Shown in pieces: positions 39,483 to 47,677 of a DNA stretch of 64,000 bases (position 1 is the first letter of the stretch; the number at the start of each line of letters is the position of its first letter). The notes under the pieces are model-generated. The model did not search any database. It was not told the origin of the DNA and saw only the letters and a list, made by a program, of their open reading frames with translations. Location: positions 1 to 64,000 of the forward strand of contig JBCCWS010000031.1 of assembly GCA_039193195.1 (NCBI GenBank). Direction: 5' to 3'. The translations under genes and the position numbers were made by a program. Origin of the DNA: Pseudomonadota bacterium (lineage in GTDB: Bacteria > Pseudomonadota > Gammaproteobacteria > Steroidobacterales > JBCBZW01).

Positions 39483-41686
39483 TCACCGACGGCACACGGG
39501 GGGCCGTCGCCGGCCGCGGTGCTCTGCCGGCAGGTGATCCCACCACCACGCTCACCGCGGCGTGGCACGCCGCGGCGGGCCTGCGACCGCGCCTGCGCGA
39601 GCACGTCGAGATCCATCGTCACCGCTATCGCGGTGAGCGTTGGTACGTGCTCCAGGATCACGCGAGCGGGAAGTTCTCCCGCTTTACCGCGCCGGCCTAC
39701 TACCTCATCGCCCTGATGGATGGCGAGCGCACGCTGGCGGAGATCTGGGAGGAGGCTCGCGAGGCCTTTGGCGAGGAAGCGCCGACCCAGGAGCAACTGA
39801 TGAGTCTGCTGACGCAGTTGCACGGCAGCGATGTCTTGCTCACCGACGAAGTGCCCGATGCCGGGGAGTTGGCGCGTCGTAGCGGACGCCTCCTGCGCCA
39901 GCAGCGCCTCGCCCGCTTTCGCACGCCGCTTGCGATTCGCGTGCCGCTGATCGATCCGGAACGGCTGCTCACGCGCCTGGCTGGCGTCGCACGCTGGTTG
40001 TTCTCCTGGCCGGGCCTGTGCCTGTGGCTGGCCGTAGTGTTGTCGGCTGCGCTGCAGGTAGGTGTGCGCTGGGATGCGCTCACCGGCAACCTGGCAGACC
40101 GCGTGCTCAGCCCCAGCAACCTGATCATGCTGCTGTTCGTCTTCCCCGTGGTGAAGGTGCTGCACGAGATCGGCCACGGGCTGGCGGTGAAGCGCTGGGG
40201 TGGGGAAGTGCACGAGATGGGGGTGATGTTGCTGGTGTTCGTGCCGGTGCCCTACGTCGATGCCTCGGCGAGTTCCGCCCTGCGCAGCCGCTGGCAGCGC
40301 ATGGTGGTGGGGGCGGCGGGGATGATCGTCGAGGTGTTCATCGCCGCCGTGGCCTTTCACTTGTGGGTGCAGGCGGAGGAGGGGGTAGTGCGTGCCATCG
40401 CCTTCAACGTGATGTTCATCGCCGGGGTATCCACCGTGCTGTTCAACGGCAATCCCCTGCTGCGCTTCGACGGCTACTACATCCTCATGGACGCGCTGGA
40501 GATCCCCAACCTCGGCTCGCGCGCCAACCGCCAGATCGGCTATCTCGTGCGCCGCCACTTCCTGCGCCAGGAGGGCGTACGCCCGGTCACTCGCGATGCG
40601 GGGGAGGGTGTCTGGCTGGTGACCTACGGTGTGCTGGCCTTCGCCTACCGACTGTTTGTCATGACCATGATCGTCCTGTTCATCGCCGGGCAGTACTTTA
40701 TGTTCGGTGTGTTGCTGGCGCTGTGGGTGCTGGCCAACGCTCTGGTGCTGCCGATGCTCAAACACACCTCGACCCTGCTCTTCGACCCCTCGCTGATCGG
40801 TCAGCGGGGCGCTGCCATCGGCCGTACCGGCGTGGCGATGCTGATCGTCTGTGCAGCGGTACTGGTGGTGCCTCTGCCGGAGCATACGACGGCGCAAGGG
40901 GTGGTGCTGCCGCCGGACGAGGCCGTGCTCTACGCCACCGGCGGTGGCGTGGTGGATGAGGTGATCGCCGAGGTGGCGAGCACCGTAGGGGAAGGGGATG
41001 TGCTGCTCCGTCTGAGTGATCCCGTGTTGGAAGCGCAGGTGCGCGCCTACGAGGCTGAGGTGCGTGAAGCGCAGGCGCGCCTGCTCGCGGCCCGGGCGAG
41101 TGACCGGGTGCTCGCCGCCTCGGTCACCGAACGGCTGGAGCTCGCCCGATCGCGGCTTGACGACGCGCGCACCCGCCTGGCGGGCCTGACGATCCGAGCG
41201 CATCGTGGGGGACGCTTCCTACTGGCCCAGGCGCCGTCGGATATGCCTGGCAGCTACGTGCAGCGGGGAGATGCATTGGGCTGGATCCTCACCAGGCCGC
41301 CCCGGCGGGTGCGTGCTGCCGTGCCCATGGAGCGCGCGGACCGCGTCAGCAATGACTCCCGATCGGTAGAGGTCCTCATTACCTCGAAGCGCTCGACACC
41401 TCAGGTAGGCACACTGATTCGTGAGGTACCCGCAGCCACCTTCCAGTTGCCGGCGGCGGCCCTCGGCCGCGAGGGCGGAGGACCCTTCGCGCTGGATCCA
41501 ACTGCCCAGCAGCCCGGCACCACCGTGCAGCCCCTGTTCGAGATCGATGTGGACCTGAGCGAACCGGTCGCCTACGAGCGCCTCGGGCAGCGGGCCTACC
41601 TGAAGTTCCGCCATCCCTGGAGTCCGTTGATCCAGCGCTGGTCGCGTCAGCTGCGTCAGCTGTTCCTGCGCCGCTTCGATCTGTGA
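39479..41686 (+). CDS. PqqD-like / M50 site-2 protease / HlyD-like fusion protein
   Basis: A 735-residue protein. The ATG at 39479 is chosen because it overlaps the preceding stop as ATGA; an in-frame ATG at 39419 lies inside the previous gene. Residues about 40-125 resemble the PqqD-like winged domain that binds peptides. A polytopic membrane region follows, with HEIGH at 229-233 (zinc ligands and catalytic Glu of M50 proteases) and NPLLRFDGYY at 325-334, where Asp331 is the expected third metal ligand. After further helices, a periplasmic HlyD-like region (about 500-700) holds a GGGVVDEVIAEVAS lipoyl-like half, a coiled coil and a second half. It overlaps the next gene by four bases. The domain set suggests a membrane component that recognises, and may process, the export substrate. 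Proteolytic activity is inferred from intact ligands, not demonstrated. Confidence 0.88.
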   Translation: MITDGTRGAVAGRGALPAGDPTTTLTAAWHAAAGLRPRLREHVEIHRHRYRGERWYVLQDHASGKFSRFTAPAYYLIALMDGERTLAEIWEEAREAFGEEAPTQEQLMSLLTQLHGSDVLLTDEVPDAGELARRSGRLLRQQRLARFRTPLAIRVPLIDPERLLTRLAGVARWLFSWPGLCLWLAVVLSAALQVGVRWDALTGNLADRVLSPSNLIMLLFVFPVVKVLHEIGHGLAVKRWGGEVHEMGVMLLVFVPVPYVDASASSALRSRWQRMVVGAAGMIVEVFIAAVAFHLWVQAEEGVVRAIAFNVMFIAGVSTVLFNGNPLLRFDGYYILMDALEIPNLGSRANRQIGYLVRRHFLRQEGVRPVTRDAGEGVWLVTYGVLAFAYRLFVMTMIVLFIAGQYFMFGVLLALWVLANALVLPMLKHTSTLLFDPSLIGQRGAAIGRTGVAMLIVCAAVLVVPLPEHTTAQGVVLPPDEAVLYATGGGVVDEVIAEVASTVGEGDVLLRLSDPVLEAQVRAYEAEVREAQARLLAARASDRVLAASVTERLELARSRLDDARTRLAGLTIRAHRGGRFLLAQAPSDMPGSYVQRGDALGWILTRPPRRVRAAVPMERADRVSNDSRSVEVLITSKRSTPQVGTLIREVPAATFQLPAAALGREGGGPFALDPTAQQPGTTVQPLFEIDVDLSEPVAYERLGQRAYLKFRHPWSPLIQRWSRQLRQLFLRRFDL

Positions 41687-43284
41687 GTGCGCCGGTGATG
41701 TTCACCTCGCTGCTGCCGCCCCTGCCGTCCAGGCGACTGCCTGAGATCGTCGGTATCGACGGCTGGATAGCGCAGACCGCGCTGGCCCTGCGCCTGGATC
41801 TGCTGCAGGCCCGAATGGCGTGGTCGCATCGCCCACCGCCCGCGCTGGCGCGTGCGGCAGAAGTATTCGCCATGGCAAGCGATCAGGGGGTCGACCCCCG
41901 GCGGGGTATGCACCTAGCACATCTGTTCGCTGGTGGATTGGTCGAGTCGCGTAGCGCCGAGGAACGCGATGCGCTTCTCGCGGCCACGCTGGCGGCAGCG
42001 AGCGTCAACGGTGAGCCCGTCCACCTTGCGTGGCCCTCGTCCGCTGGCGAGGAAGCGGACATCGAGCGCGTATGCGCGTTGGCCGGGCTCGAGGGACGGT
42101 GGGCACTCGTCGGCCCGCAGACGACGAAGGTGCAGCGCGCCTCCGTGCTCGTGGGCACGCCGGAGGCCCTGGCACTGCTGGCCATGCGCGGTGGCGACCA
42201 GGAGCGCGCGCGCTTGTCGAGGACGCGTCTGATCGCCGCGGATGCGGACGGTCCCTACCTGAATCAGGGCCTGCGGCGCGTGTTGCTGCAGGCGGTGGTC
42301 GATCGGCCTGAACTGCTGCGGCGAGTCCACGACGCCGTGACCGTCGCCAGCGCCTTGTCCGCCCCTGCGCACTACCAGTGCACCCCACAGGCTGTGGTGC
42401 TGACCGGTGCGGGCCGGGCCCGCCTCAGCGCCTTGGCGCACGCGCTGGACCGCTGGTGGGCGGGGCCGAATCGTCGCGAAGAGTTGATCTGCCTGGCCCT
42501 GAGCGCTCGGGAACTGCTGAGCGAGGACCAGCACTACGGGGTGGATGGCGGAAGGGTGGTCGTCGACGCGGCCCGTCTACCCGGACAACTCCCCCAGCGC
42601 GCGGGCGATATCGATCTCGCCCTGATCCTGCAGCGTTGGCATCGCCTGCCCCCGCCGCCGATGCGCGTCAACGCCCGGGAGACCACGCTGCTGGAGGCGG
42701 CTCGGCGCTACGGCGCGATGTGCGGCACCGTGCGTCCGGGTAGCCGTGCGGTCGCCTCCGCCCGACGGCTGCTGGGACTTGGTATCGCCGATGCCTCGGC
42801 GGGTGTCGCCCTGCGTCCGTGCCACGAGATCTTCGACAGCCGTGTCCGGATGGTGGCGTGGGTGCGCGCGAACGCCGGCGGGCGCGCCGTGCTCGTCGAC
42901 GACGAGGAGGATCGGGCCGCGTTCGAGGCGCAGGGCGGTGCGGACGGCGTGCGAATGACCACCACCCAGGCGCTGCTTCGCGGCGAACTGCCGGCCACGC
43001 CGGTACTATGGGTGGCGGGGCCATCCGCGGCGGGCGAGCGCCGAATCCTCCGCGCGACGCTCAGCCATCGAGGCTACGATACGCAGGACGTGCTGTGTCG
43101 TGAGCATCGGGTGGTCGAGCAGCATCTGGAGGTCGAGCAACGGCCGCCCTCGGCACGGGCCCTGACTCGCGCGATGCGGTGTCAGGAGCGTCTGGCAGGC
43201 GCTTCCCGCCTGGCGCTGTTTCGCAACTCCATTACGGGCAAAGACCGCTATGCGTTCATCGGAGAGGACCCTGGTATTGCTTAG
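41683..43284 (+). CDS. SecA-like translocase protein with degenerate nucleotide-binding site
   Basis: A 533-residue protein whose segments follow the SecA motor in order. AHLFAGGLVES at 79-89 lines up with the strand before SecA's Walker A loop. ADADG at 186-190 stands in place of DEVDS. DQHYGVDGGRVVVDAARLPG at 282-301 matches SecA's DVDYIV-DGEVIIVDE-TGR block. TLLEAARRYGAMCGTV at 335-350 matches the FRLYEKLAGMTGTA block, and RAVLVDDEEDRAAFE at 401-415 matches the RPVLVGT-SIEKSE strand-helix. A C-terminal RAMRCQERLAGASRLALFRN resembles the start of the SecA helical scaffold. The GEGKT loop is replaced by AEERDAL, so ATP hydrolysis is doubtful. SecA is about 900 residues; the cross-linking domain is short and the wing and zinc tail are absent. 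ATGA overlap upstream and 35-nt overlap downstream tie it to the adaptor genes. The alignment was made by eye. Confidence 0.78.
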   Translation: MSAPVMFTSLLPPLPSRRLPEIVGIDGWIAQTALALRLDLLQARMAWSHRPPPALARAAEVFAMASDQGVDPRRGMHLAHLFAGGLVESRSAEERDALLAATLAAASVNGEPVHLAWPSSAGEEADIERVCALAGLEGRWALVGPQTTKVQRASVLVGTPEALALLAMRGGDQERARLSRTRLIAADADGPYLNQGLRRVLLQAVVDRPELLRRVHDAVTVASALSAPAHYQCTPQAVVLTGAGRARLSALAHALDRWWAGPNRREELICLALSARELLSEDQHYGVDGGRVVVDAARLPGQLPQRAGDIDLALILQRWHRLPPPPMRVNARETTLLEAARRYGAMCGTVRPGSRAVASARRLLGLGIADASAGVALRPCHEIFDSRVRMVAWVRANAGGRAVLVDDEEDRAAFEAQGGADGVRMTTTQALLRGELPATPVLWVAGPSAAGERRILRATLSHRGYDTQDVLCREHRVVEQHLEVEQRPPSARALTRAMRCQERLAGASRLALFRNSITGKDRYAFIGEDPGIA

Positions 43285-43996
43285 GGCGAGAGTCACGGGA
43301 CTGGGGCTGTGCTTCGCCCTGGCGGCGTGCGGCGTGGAGGCAGCTGGGTTTGATTGCCTGCTGCAACCGAGCCGAACGGTAGAGCTAGGTACCAGTGTGA
43401 ACGGCGTCATCGCCGAGTACTTCGTCGATCGCGGCGATCGCGTGCGCTCGGGCGATCCCGTGGCGCAGCTGGAGGCAAGCTCCCAGCAGGCGGCGGTGGA
43501 GCTGGCACGTGCGCGGGCCGAGTTCGGCAAACGCAAGGTGGCGCGCAACCAGGATCTCTACCGCGACGATCTCCTGTCGATTCACGATAAGGACGAGGTG
43601 GAAACCGAGAGCCTGATCGCCGAACTCGAACTCAACCAGGCAAGCGTGGAGCTCTCCCTGCGAACGATCCGCAGTCCCGTCGACGGGGTGGTGATGGAGC
43701 GTCAGCTGGACGCGGGGGAGCTGGTCCGCGACGGGGTGATCGCGACGCTGGCGCGGGTCAATCCCCTGCATGTGGAGGTCGTGGTGCCCGTGGCCTACAT
43801 CGGTCAGGTGGCGGTTGGCGAGAAGGCCATGGTGCGACCCGAGGCCCCTGTGGGCGGTGAGTACGAGGCAACCGTGACCGTGGTCGACTCCGTCGTAGAC
43901 GCGGCCAGTGGTACCTTCGGCGTGCGCCTGCGCCTGCCGAACAACGGGGCAAAGGTGCCGGCCGGTATTCGCTGCCAGGTGGCATTCGCTGACTAA
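43250..43996 (+). CDS. HlyD/RND-type periplasmic adaptor, probable lipoprotein
   Basis: A 248-residue protein starting inside the 3' end of the SecA-like gene (35-nt overlap). The N-terminus is a signal sequence with a lipobox, Leu24-Ala-Ala-Cys27, so it may be lipid-anchored to the inner membrane; cleavage later at VEAAG is the alternative. A lipoyl-like half (SVNGVIAEYFVDRGDRVRSG), a coiled coil of about 70 residues, the second lipoyl half (IRSPVDGVVMERQLDAGELV) and a short beta-barrel follow. At 248 residues it is shorter than usual RND adaptors (350-400) and lacks most of the membrane-proximal domain. It is the third protein with an adaptor-type fold in this cluster and the last gene of the run. 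An inner-membrane pump partner is not encoded nearby. Confidence 0.85.
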   Translation: MRSSERTLVLLRARVTGLGLCFALAACGVEAAGFDCLLQPSRTVELGTSVNGVIAEYFVDRGDRVRSGDPVAQLEASSQQAAVELARARAEFGKRKVARNQDLYRDDLLSIHDKDEVETESLIAELELNQASVELSLRTIRSPVDGVVMERQLDAGELVRDGVIATLARVNPLHVEVVVPVAYIGQVAVGEKAMVRPEAPVGGEYEATVTVVDSVVDAASGTFGVRLRLPNNGAKVPAGIRCQVAFAD

Positions 43997-44335
43997 GCCC
44001 CCACACCCTGATCCAGTGGCATAGGTATGGCAGCGCTCACCTCAGCTCGCCAGAAAGCGTGGGTATTGAGGTGCGAGACTTCGTTCGGTACTTTGCGCTA
44101 GCGAGTGGTTAGACCCCAAAAGGGCCGGGCACTCGCTGGGCGGACCGCGCCGCGAAGGCCCGTAGCAACACCACGATACACCTAACGGAGGCTATTCAAC
44201 GTACTGCACCACGAGCGATGTCGGGGCGGCTTATCGCCGCCCTCAGCTTGATCCTAGTGTCGATGGCGATAGAGGTTGTCTACTCGGACAGGCCTCAACC
44301 TTCTAAGGGTTGGGGAGACTTCGCCAATGGCAGGC
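43997..44335 (+). other. intergenic region with a strong hairpin and a possible gene remnant
   Basis: A perfect 7-bp stem, GGGCGGC (44224-44230) with GCCGCCC (44236-44242), has a 5-nt loop and no T run. An ATG at 44218 opens a frame whose first 23 residues look like a signal peptide (MSGRLIAALSLILVSMAIEV). The frame then runs antisense into the duplicated gene fragment. This could be the stub of an exported protein cut by the duplication, or chance. Confidence 0.3.
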
Positions 44336-44981
44336 TTAGCCGTCCGTGCCAATGTTGGTGCCGGTGGTCATGGGCAGCCAGCTGTAGATCTGCAGGCCGG
44401 GCTTCACGCGAGCGTGCTCTTGGGCATTGTAGCAACGCTTGGTGGCCAGCCTTGAGCCGAGCTCCGTGTCGTCCACGCAGATGGTCTTCGGAATGCTCTT
44501 GTTGTTGGAGTAGTGCAGGGACGAGCTGAGCACCGTCATCGGTTTCGCCGTGCCTTCGACTAGGCCTGGGATGAACTGCGAGGCTTCCACCGACGCGTGG
44601 GCTTTCTCCATCAGCATGTCCGCATCGGCGGTCAGCGGGGTTGCGCCGGCTGCGCGCATTGGAGGGGGTGCCCGCGTCATCCACATCCACGTACACCACC
44701 AGGCGGAAGGCGCCGTCGTCCACGCACGGTTCGCGTGGGGTCTTTCCGTCCTTACACGACGCGTCCGTCAGCATGCGTTCGTACCAGGTGGCCTGGCGGG
44801 TCAAGATCTCCTGAGGGGCCACGTAGTTGTCGCCGTGCTCCTGCGTGTATAGGCCGAGGTTGGGGTAGGCGCTGACGTTGCACTTGTCACCGATGCAGCG
44901 AACCTTCACCCGCACGCTCATCACGACGTCCACGGTTTGGCCATCGACCTCGGCGGGTTGGAACTTGGCGCGTCGCAGGTT
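44336..44981 (-). pseudogene. truncated, frameshifted second copy of the exported protein at 3283-4218
   Basis: Translation matches the C-terminal two thirds of the earlier protein almost residue for residue, from LRRAKFQ to the identical end TGTNIGTDG. The first 100 or so codons, including the signal peptide, are absent; similarity stops near 44981. One extra base in the G run near 44640 breaks the frame between NARSRRNP and LTADAD. No start codon or ribosome site serves the fragment. The two copies lie 41 kb apart and in the same orientation, so a partial duplication followed by decay is the simplest reading. Similarity extends a few bases past the shared stop. Confidence 0.9.
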
Positions 44982-45107
44982 CGGGAGATGCGTTCTCCGA
45001 TTCTGCAGTCCTCGGCCGTGCGCCGTGCTCGGCTTGGCCGTCGTCATCGCCCAGGACTGGATACTGCTAAGCTAGCAAGCCTCCTCAGCTGCGCCACGGA
45101 GGGCGCT

Positions 45108-47519
45108 ATGTGTACTCGTCTTCTGCCTATCCTTGCCCTGCTGCCGCTCTCGGCAGCGCAAGCCGCAAGCTTCCCACCGGAGGTCAGTGTCGGTGGCTTG
45201 CGAGCCGAGTCGGGAGCCGATGGCACCGTAGGCATCACGCTCATCAGCGCCACGGAACGTGGTGGCGTCGGTCGGTATCTTGCTTCCCCTGGCGACCTAA
45301 ACGACGACGGCGTGGACGACATCGCGATCTCCGCTGGCGTCCTCGGCATCTACGTCTACTTCGGCAGCACCACGGTGGAGGACGTCACCTTTCGCCTCGA
45401 CGGCTTGATCGCCGAGAACGGCGGTGACGGTAGCCTCGGCTTTCTCATTCGCGGCGTCGAGAGTCCGCGCATCGGCGGCGCGGGAGATGTGAATGGTGAC
45501 GGCATCGCCGACCTGCTCGTCGCCTCCCAGGACGATGCCTTCCTCATCTACGGCAGCGACTCTGGATTCCCCGCCGAGATCGACCTGGCCACGCTCTCGC
45601 TGGAGAACGGCGGCGACGGTAGCGTCGGCACCGTCTTGCGCTCCCCCGATGAAACCCGTGTGGGCGAAGGTCTCGCCGCCGCCGGTGACGTCAACGATGA
45701 CGGACGCGACGACTTCATCGTCACGGTCATCGGCGTCGACTGCACCGAGCCGTTCATCTGCGCCACCAATCACTACTTGGTGTTCGGCCGCGACCAGAGC
45801 TTCGGCGCGGAGCTGTCTCTGCCGTCGCTGCTGCAGGAGAATGGCGGCGACGGGTCCGCGGGCGTGGTCCTGCGCGATCCCGTGCAAACGCGCAACGACC
45901 GCCTGTTCCGCCCTTTCGTGACGACCGCCGGCGTGGGCGACCTCAACGGCGACGGCGTCGCCGACCTCGCCCTTGCGGCCCCGGACCAAACGCAAGACAC
46001 CGTGCGCGGGCTCGCCTATGTGCTCTACGGCCGCGACGCCTGGCCGGCCGAATTCGACTTGCCCACGCTGCAAGCGGACAACGGCGGTGATGGCAGTGAC
46101 GGATTCGTCGTAGTGCCCGTCGTCGCCTCCGACTTTGCTGCGGTGGTCGTCGCAGCTCCCGGGGACGTCGACGGCGACGGCATGGTAGATCTCCTGGTGG
46201 GAGCCAACGGTGTCGATAGCGACGACTCTGATACGGGCGCCACCTACCTCATCCGCGGGCAGCGCGGTGGTTTTGGTGCCGAGCTAGAGATCGCGAGCCT
46301 GCTCGAGGTGAACGGCGGTGATGGCAGCGTCGGCACCGTGTTCGACGAGGGGGCGTCGGCCGGTGCAATCGCCGAGTTGGGGGTCACCGTGGCGGCGGCG
46401 GGCGACGTCAACGCTGACGGCGTGCGCGACTTTCTGATCTCACGCACGGAGTTCCTCCGGACCGAATTCGGTCGCGTCTACCTGGTCTACGGTCGCCACG
46501 ACGGTTTCGGCGCGCGCGTAGATCTGTCGACCTTCGAGGCGCAGAACGGCGGTCGCGGTGACGATGGCGTGATCTTCCTGGCGGCAGATCCGGTGGGTGA
46601 CTTTCAGATCCCAAATATCGCGGGTGACTTCGACCTCAACGGCGACGGCCTAGGGGATTTTCTGATCGGTGACGACACGGCGCGAGGCATAGAGGAGGGC
46701 GATGCGGACATCAACGGAGAAGGCTACGTGTTCTTCGGTCGCCTACCCTCGTCACTCTCCGCGCGCATTGTCGGCATGGATACGCGCAGCGCCGCTTGCC
46801 GGAACGTCACGATCGACCAAACGGTCTCCATCGGTTTGGCCGAGTTCTCCCTCGACGAGTCCTTCGACTGTGGCTTTCTGGGCCTCGATTTCCTCCCAGA
46901 CGAGCAGATCGTGCTACAGGCGGACGGGGTGAACTTTGGCGCGGCGCTAAACGGTGAGGTGGCGGGTCTTGGCGTTGGTGCCAACGTCATCTGCGAGAAC
47001 ACCACCACGGCGCAGTCCGTGACCGCTGACATTGTCGACGGCCTTTGGGACTGCGAAGCCGCAGGCCTCGCCAGTGAGAACCAGGACGCCCTGGTCATCA
47101 CCGTGCGCGGTGTCATCGAACCGTTTCTCCCTGAGCAGCCCGCGCTGGCGCTGACCTTGTCCGGCATGGACACGCGCGGCACCGCGTGCCAAAACCTCAC
47201 CACCGGCGAGTTGGTCAACGGCTCGCTCCCCGACGTTCGCTTGGTGGAGACGATCGACTGCGATGCGCTAGGCCTTGTTAGCAGCGCCGATGACCAAGTG
47301 ACGATCCAAGGCCAGGGCCGCAACTTCGGCGCCACGCTCACGGGAGAGATGTCCCGCCTCGGCGGCCAAGTGGAGGTACGCTGTGACAACCGCACGACGG
47401 GGGTGACACGGTTCATCGTGTTGCCTGAGGGCGAAGCGGCCTTCGACTGCGTGGCGGCGGGTGTGGCCGTGAACAACCAAGACGCGGTGACGGTGACGGT
47501 GCGTGGACTCGTCGAGTAG
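45108..47519 (+). CDS. secreted FG-GAP (integrin-alpha-like) beta-propeller protein
   Basis: An 803-residue protein. The ATG at 45108 has GGAGG five bases before it and opens a signal peptide (MCTRLLPILALLPLSAAQAA); an upstream in-frame ATG at 44937 lies in the duplicated remnant and is rejected. Seven FG-GAP-type blades of about 80 residues follow. Each has a calcium-loop motif like DLNDDGVDD or DVNGDGIAD and a distinctive NGGDGSxG turn. After about residue 540, two copies of an approximately 120-residue cysteine-containing domain follow (starting GMDTRSAACRNV and GMDTRGTACQNL, ending VTVRG or similar). Such propellers act extracellularly in adhesion or ligand binding. No membrane anchor is visible. 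A paralogue lies just downstream. Confidence 0.85.
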   Translation: MCTRLLPILALLPLSAAQAASFPPEVSVGGLRAESGADGTVGITLISATERGGVGRYLASPGDLNDDGVDDIAISAGVLGIYVYFGSTTVEDVTFRLDGLIAENGGDGSLGFLIRGVESPRIGGAGDVNGDGIADLLVASQDDAFLIYGSDSGFPAEIDLATLSLENGGDGSVGTVLRSPDETRVGEGLAAAGDVNDDGRDDFIVTVIGVDCTEPFICATNHYLVFGRDQSFGAELSLPSLLQENGGDGSAGVVLRDPVQTRNDRLFRPFVTTAGVGDLNGDGVADLALAAPDQTQDTVRGLAYVLYGRDAWPAEFDLPTLQADNGGDGSDGFVVVPVVASDFAAVVVAAPGDVDGDGMVDLLVGANGVDSDDSDTGATYLIRGQRGGFGAELEIASLLEVNGGDGSVGTVFDEGASAGAIAELGVTVAAAGDVNADGVRDFLISRTEFLRTEFGRVYLVYGRHDGFGARVDLSTFEAQNGGRGDDGVIFLAADPVGDFQIPNIAGDFDLNGDGLGDFLIGDDTARGIEEGDADINGEGYVFFGRLPSSLSARIVGMDTRSAACRNVTIDQTVSIGLAEFSLDESFDCGFLGLDFLPDEQIVLQADGVNFGAALNGEVAGLGVGANVICENTTTAQSVTADIVDGLWDCEAAGLASENQDALVITVRGVIEPFLPEQPALALTLSGMDTRGTACQNLTTGELVNGSLPDVRLVETIDCDALGLVSSADDQVTIQGQGRNFGATLTGEMSRLGGQVEVRCDNRTTGVTRFIVLPEGEAAFDCVAAGVAVNNQDAVTVTVRGLVE

Positions 47520-47525
47520 GCGAGG

Positions 47526-47557
47526 CGCCCGCGCCGCACCGGGCGTGGGCGATTTTC
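47526..47557 (+). terminator. probable rho-independent terminator after the FG-GAP gene
   Basis: A perfect 6-bp GC stem, CGCCCG (47526-47531) with CGGGCG (47540-47545), begins six bases after the stop codon. A short T-containing stretch (GATTTTCGTT) follows six bases later. The stem and position fit a terminator, but the spacing to the T run is longer than ideal. Confidence 0.4.
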
Positions 47558-47677
47558 GTTGAGAAATCAATATTCCGGTACCACTCTCTCGTCAAAGGGC
47601 GAACGCGGTGCGTGTTGGCCACTCGTTCGGGCTATGCCGGAGCCGCTCCGCTTAGAAACGGTTTCCGGCAGTGACTT

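Noticed and set aside
5757-43996. Ordinary type I secretion locus
   Set aside because: TolC and HlyD folds are present, but no ABC transporter motifs (Walker A with LSGGQ) appear in any gene of the cluster. The SecA-like and M50 proteins argue for a different arrangement.
45108-47519. Reading the GGDGS repeats as hemolysin-type calcium nonapeptides
   Set aside because: The spacing of about 80 residues, with DxNxDGxxD loops, fits FG-GAP propeller blades, not tandem nine-residue repeats.
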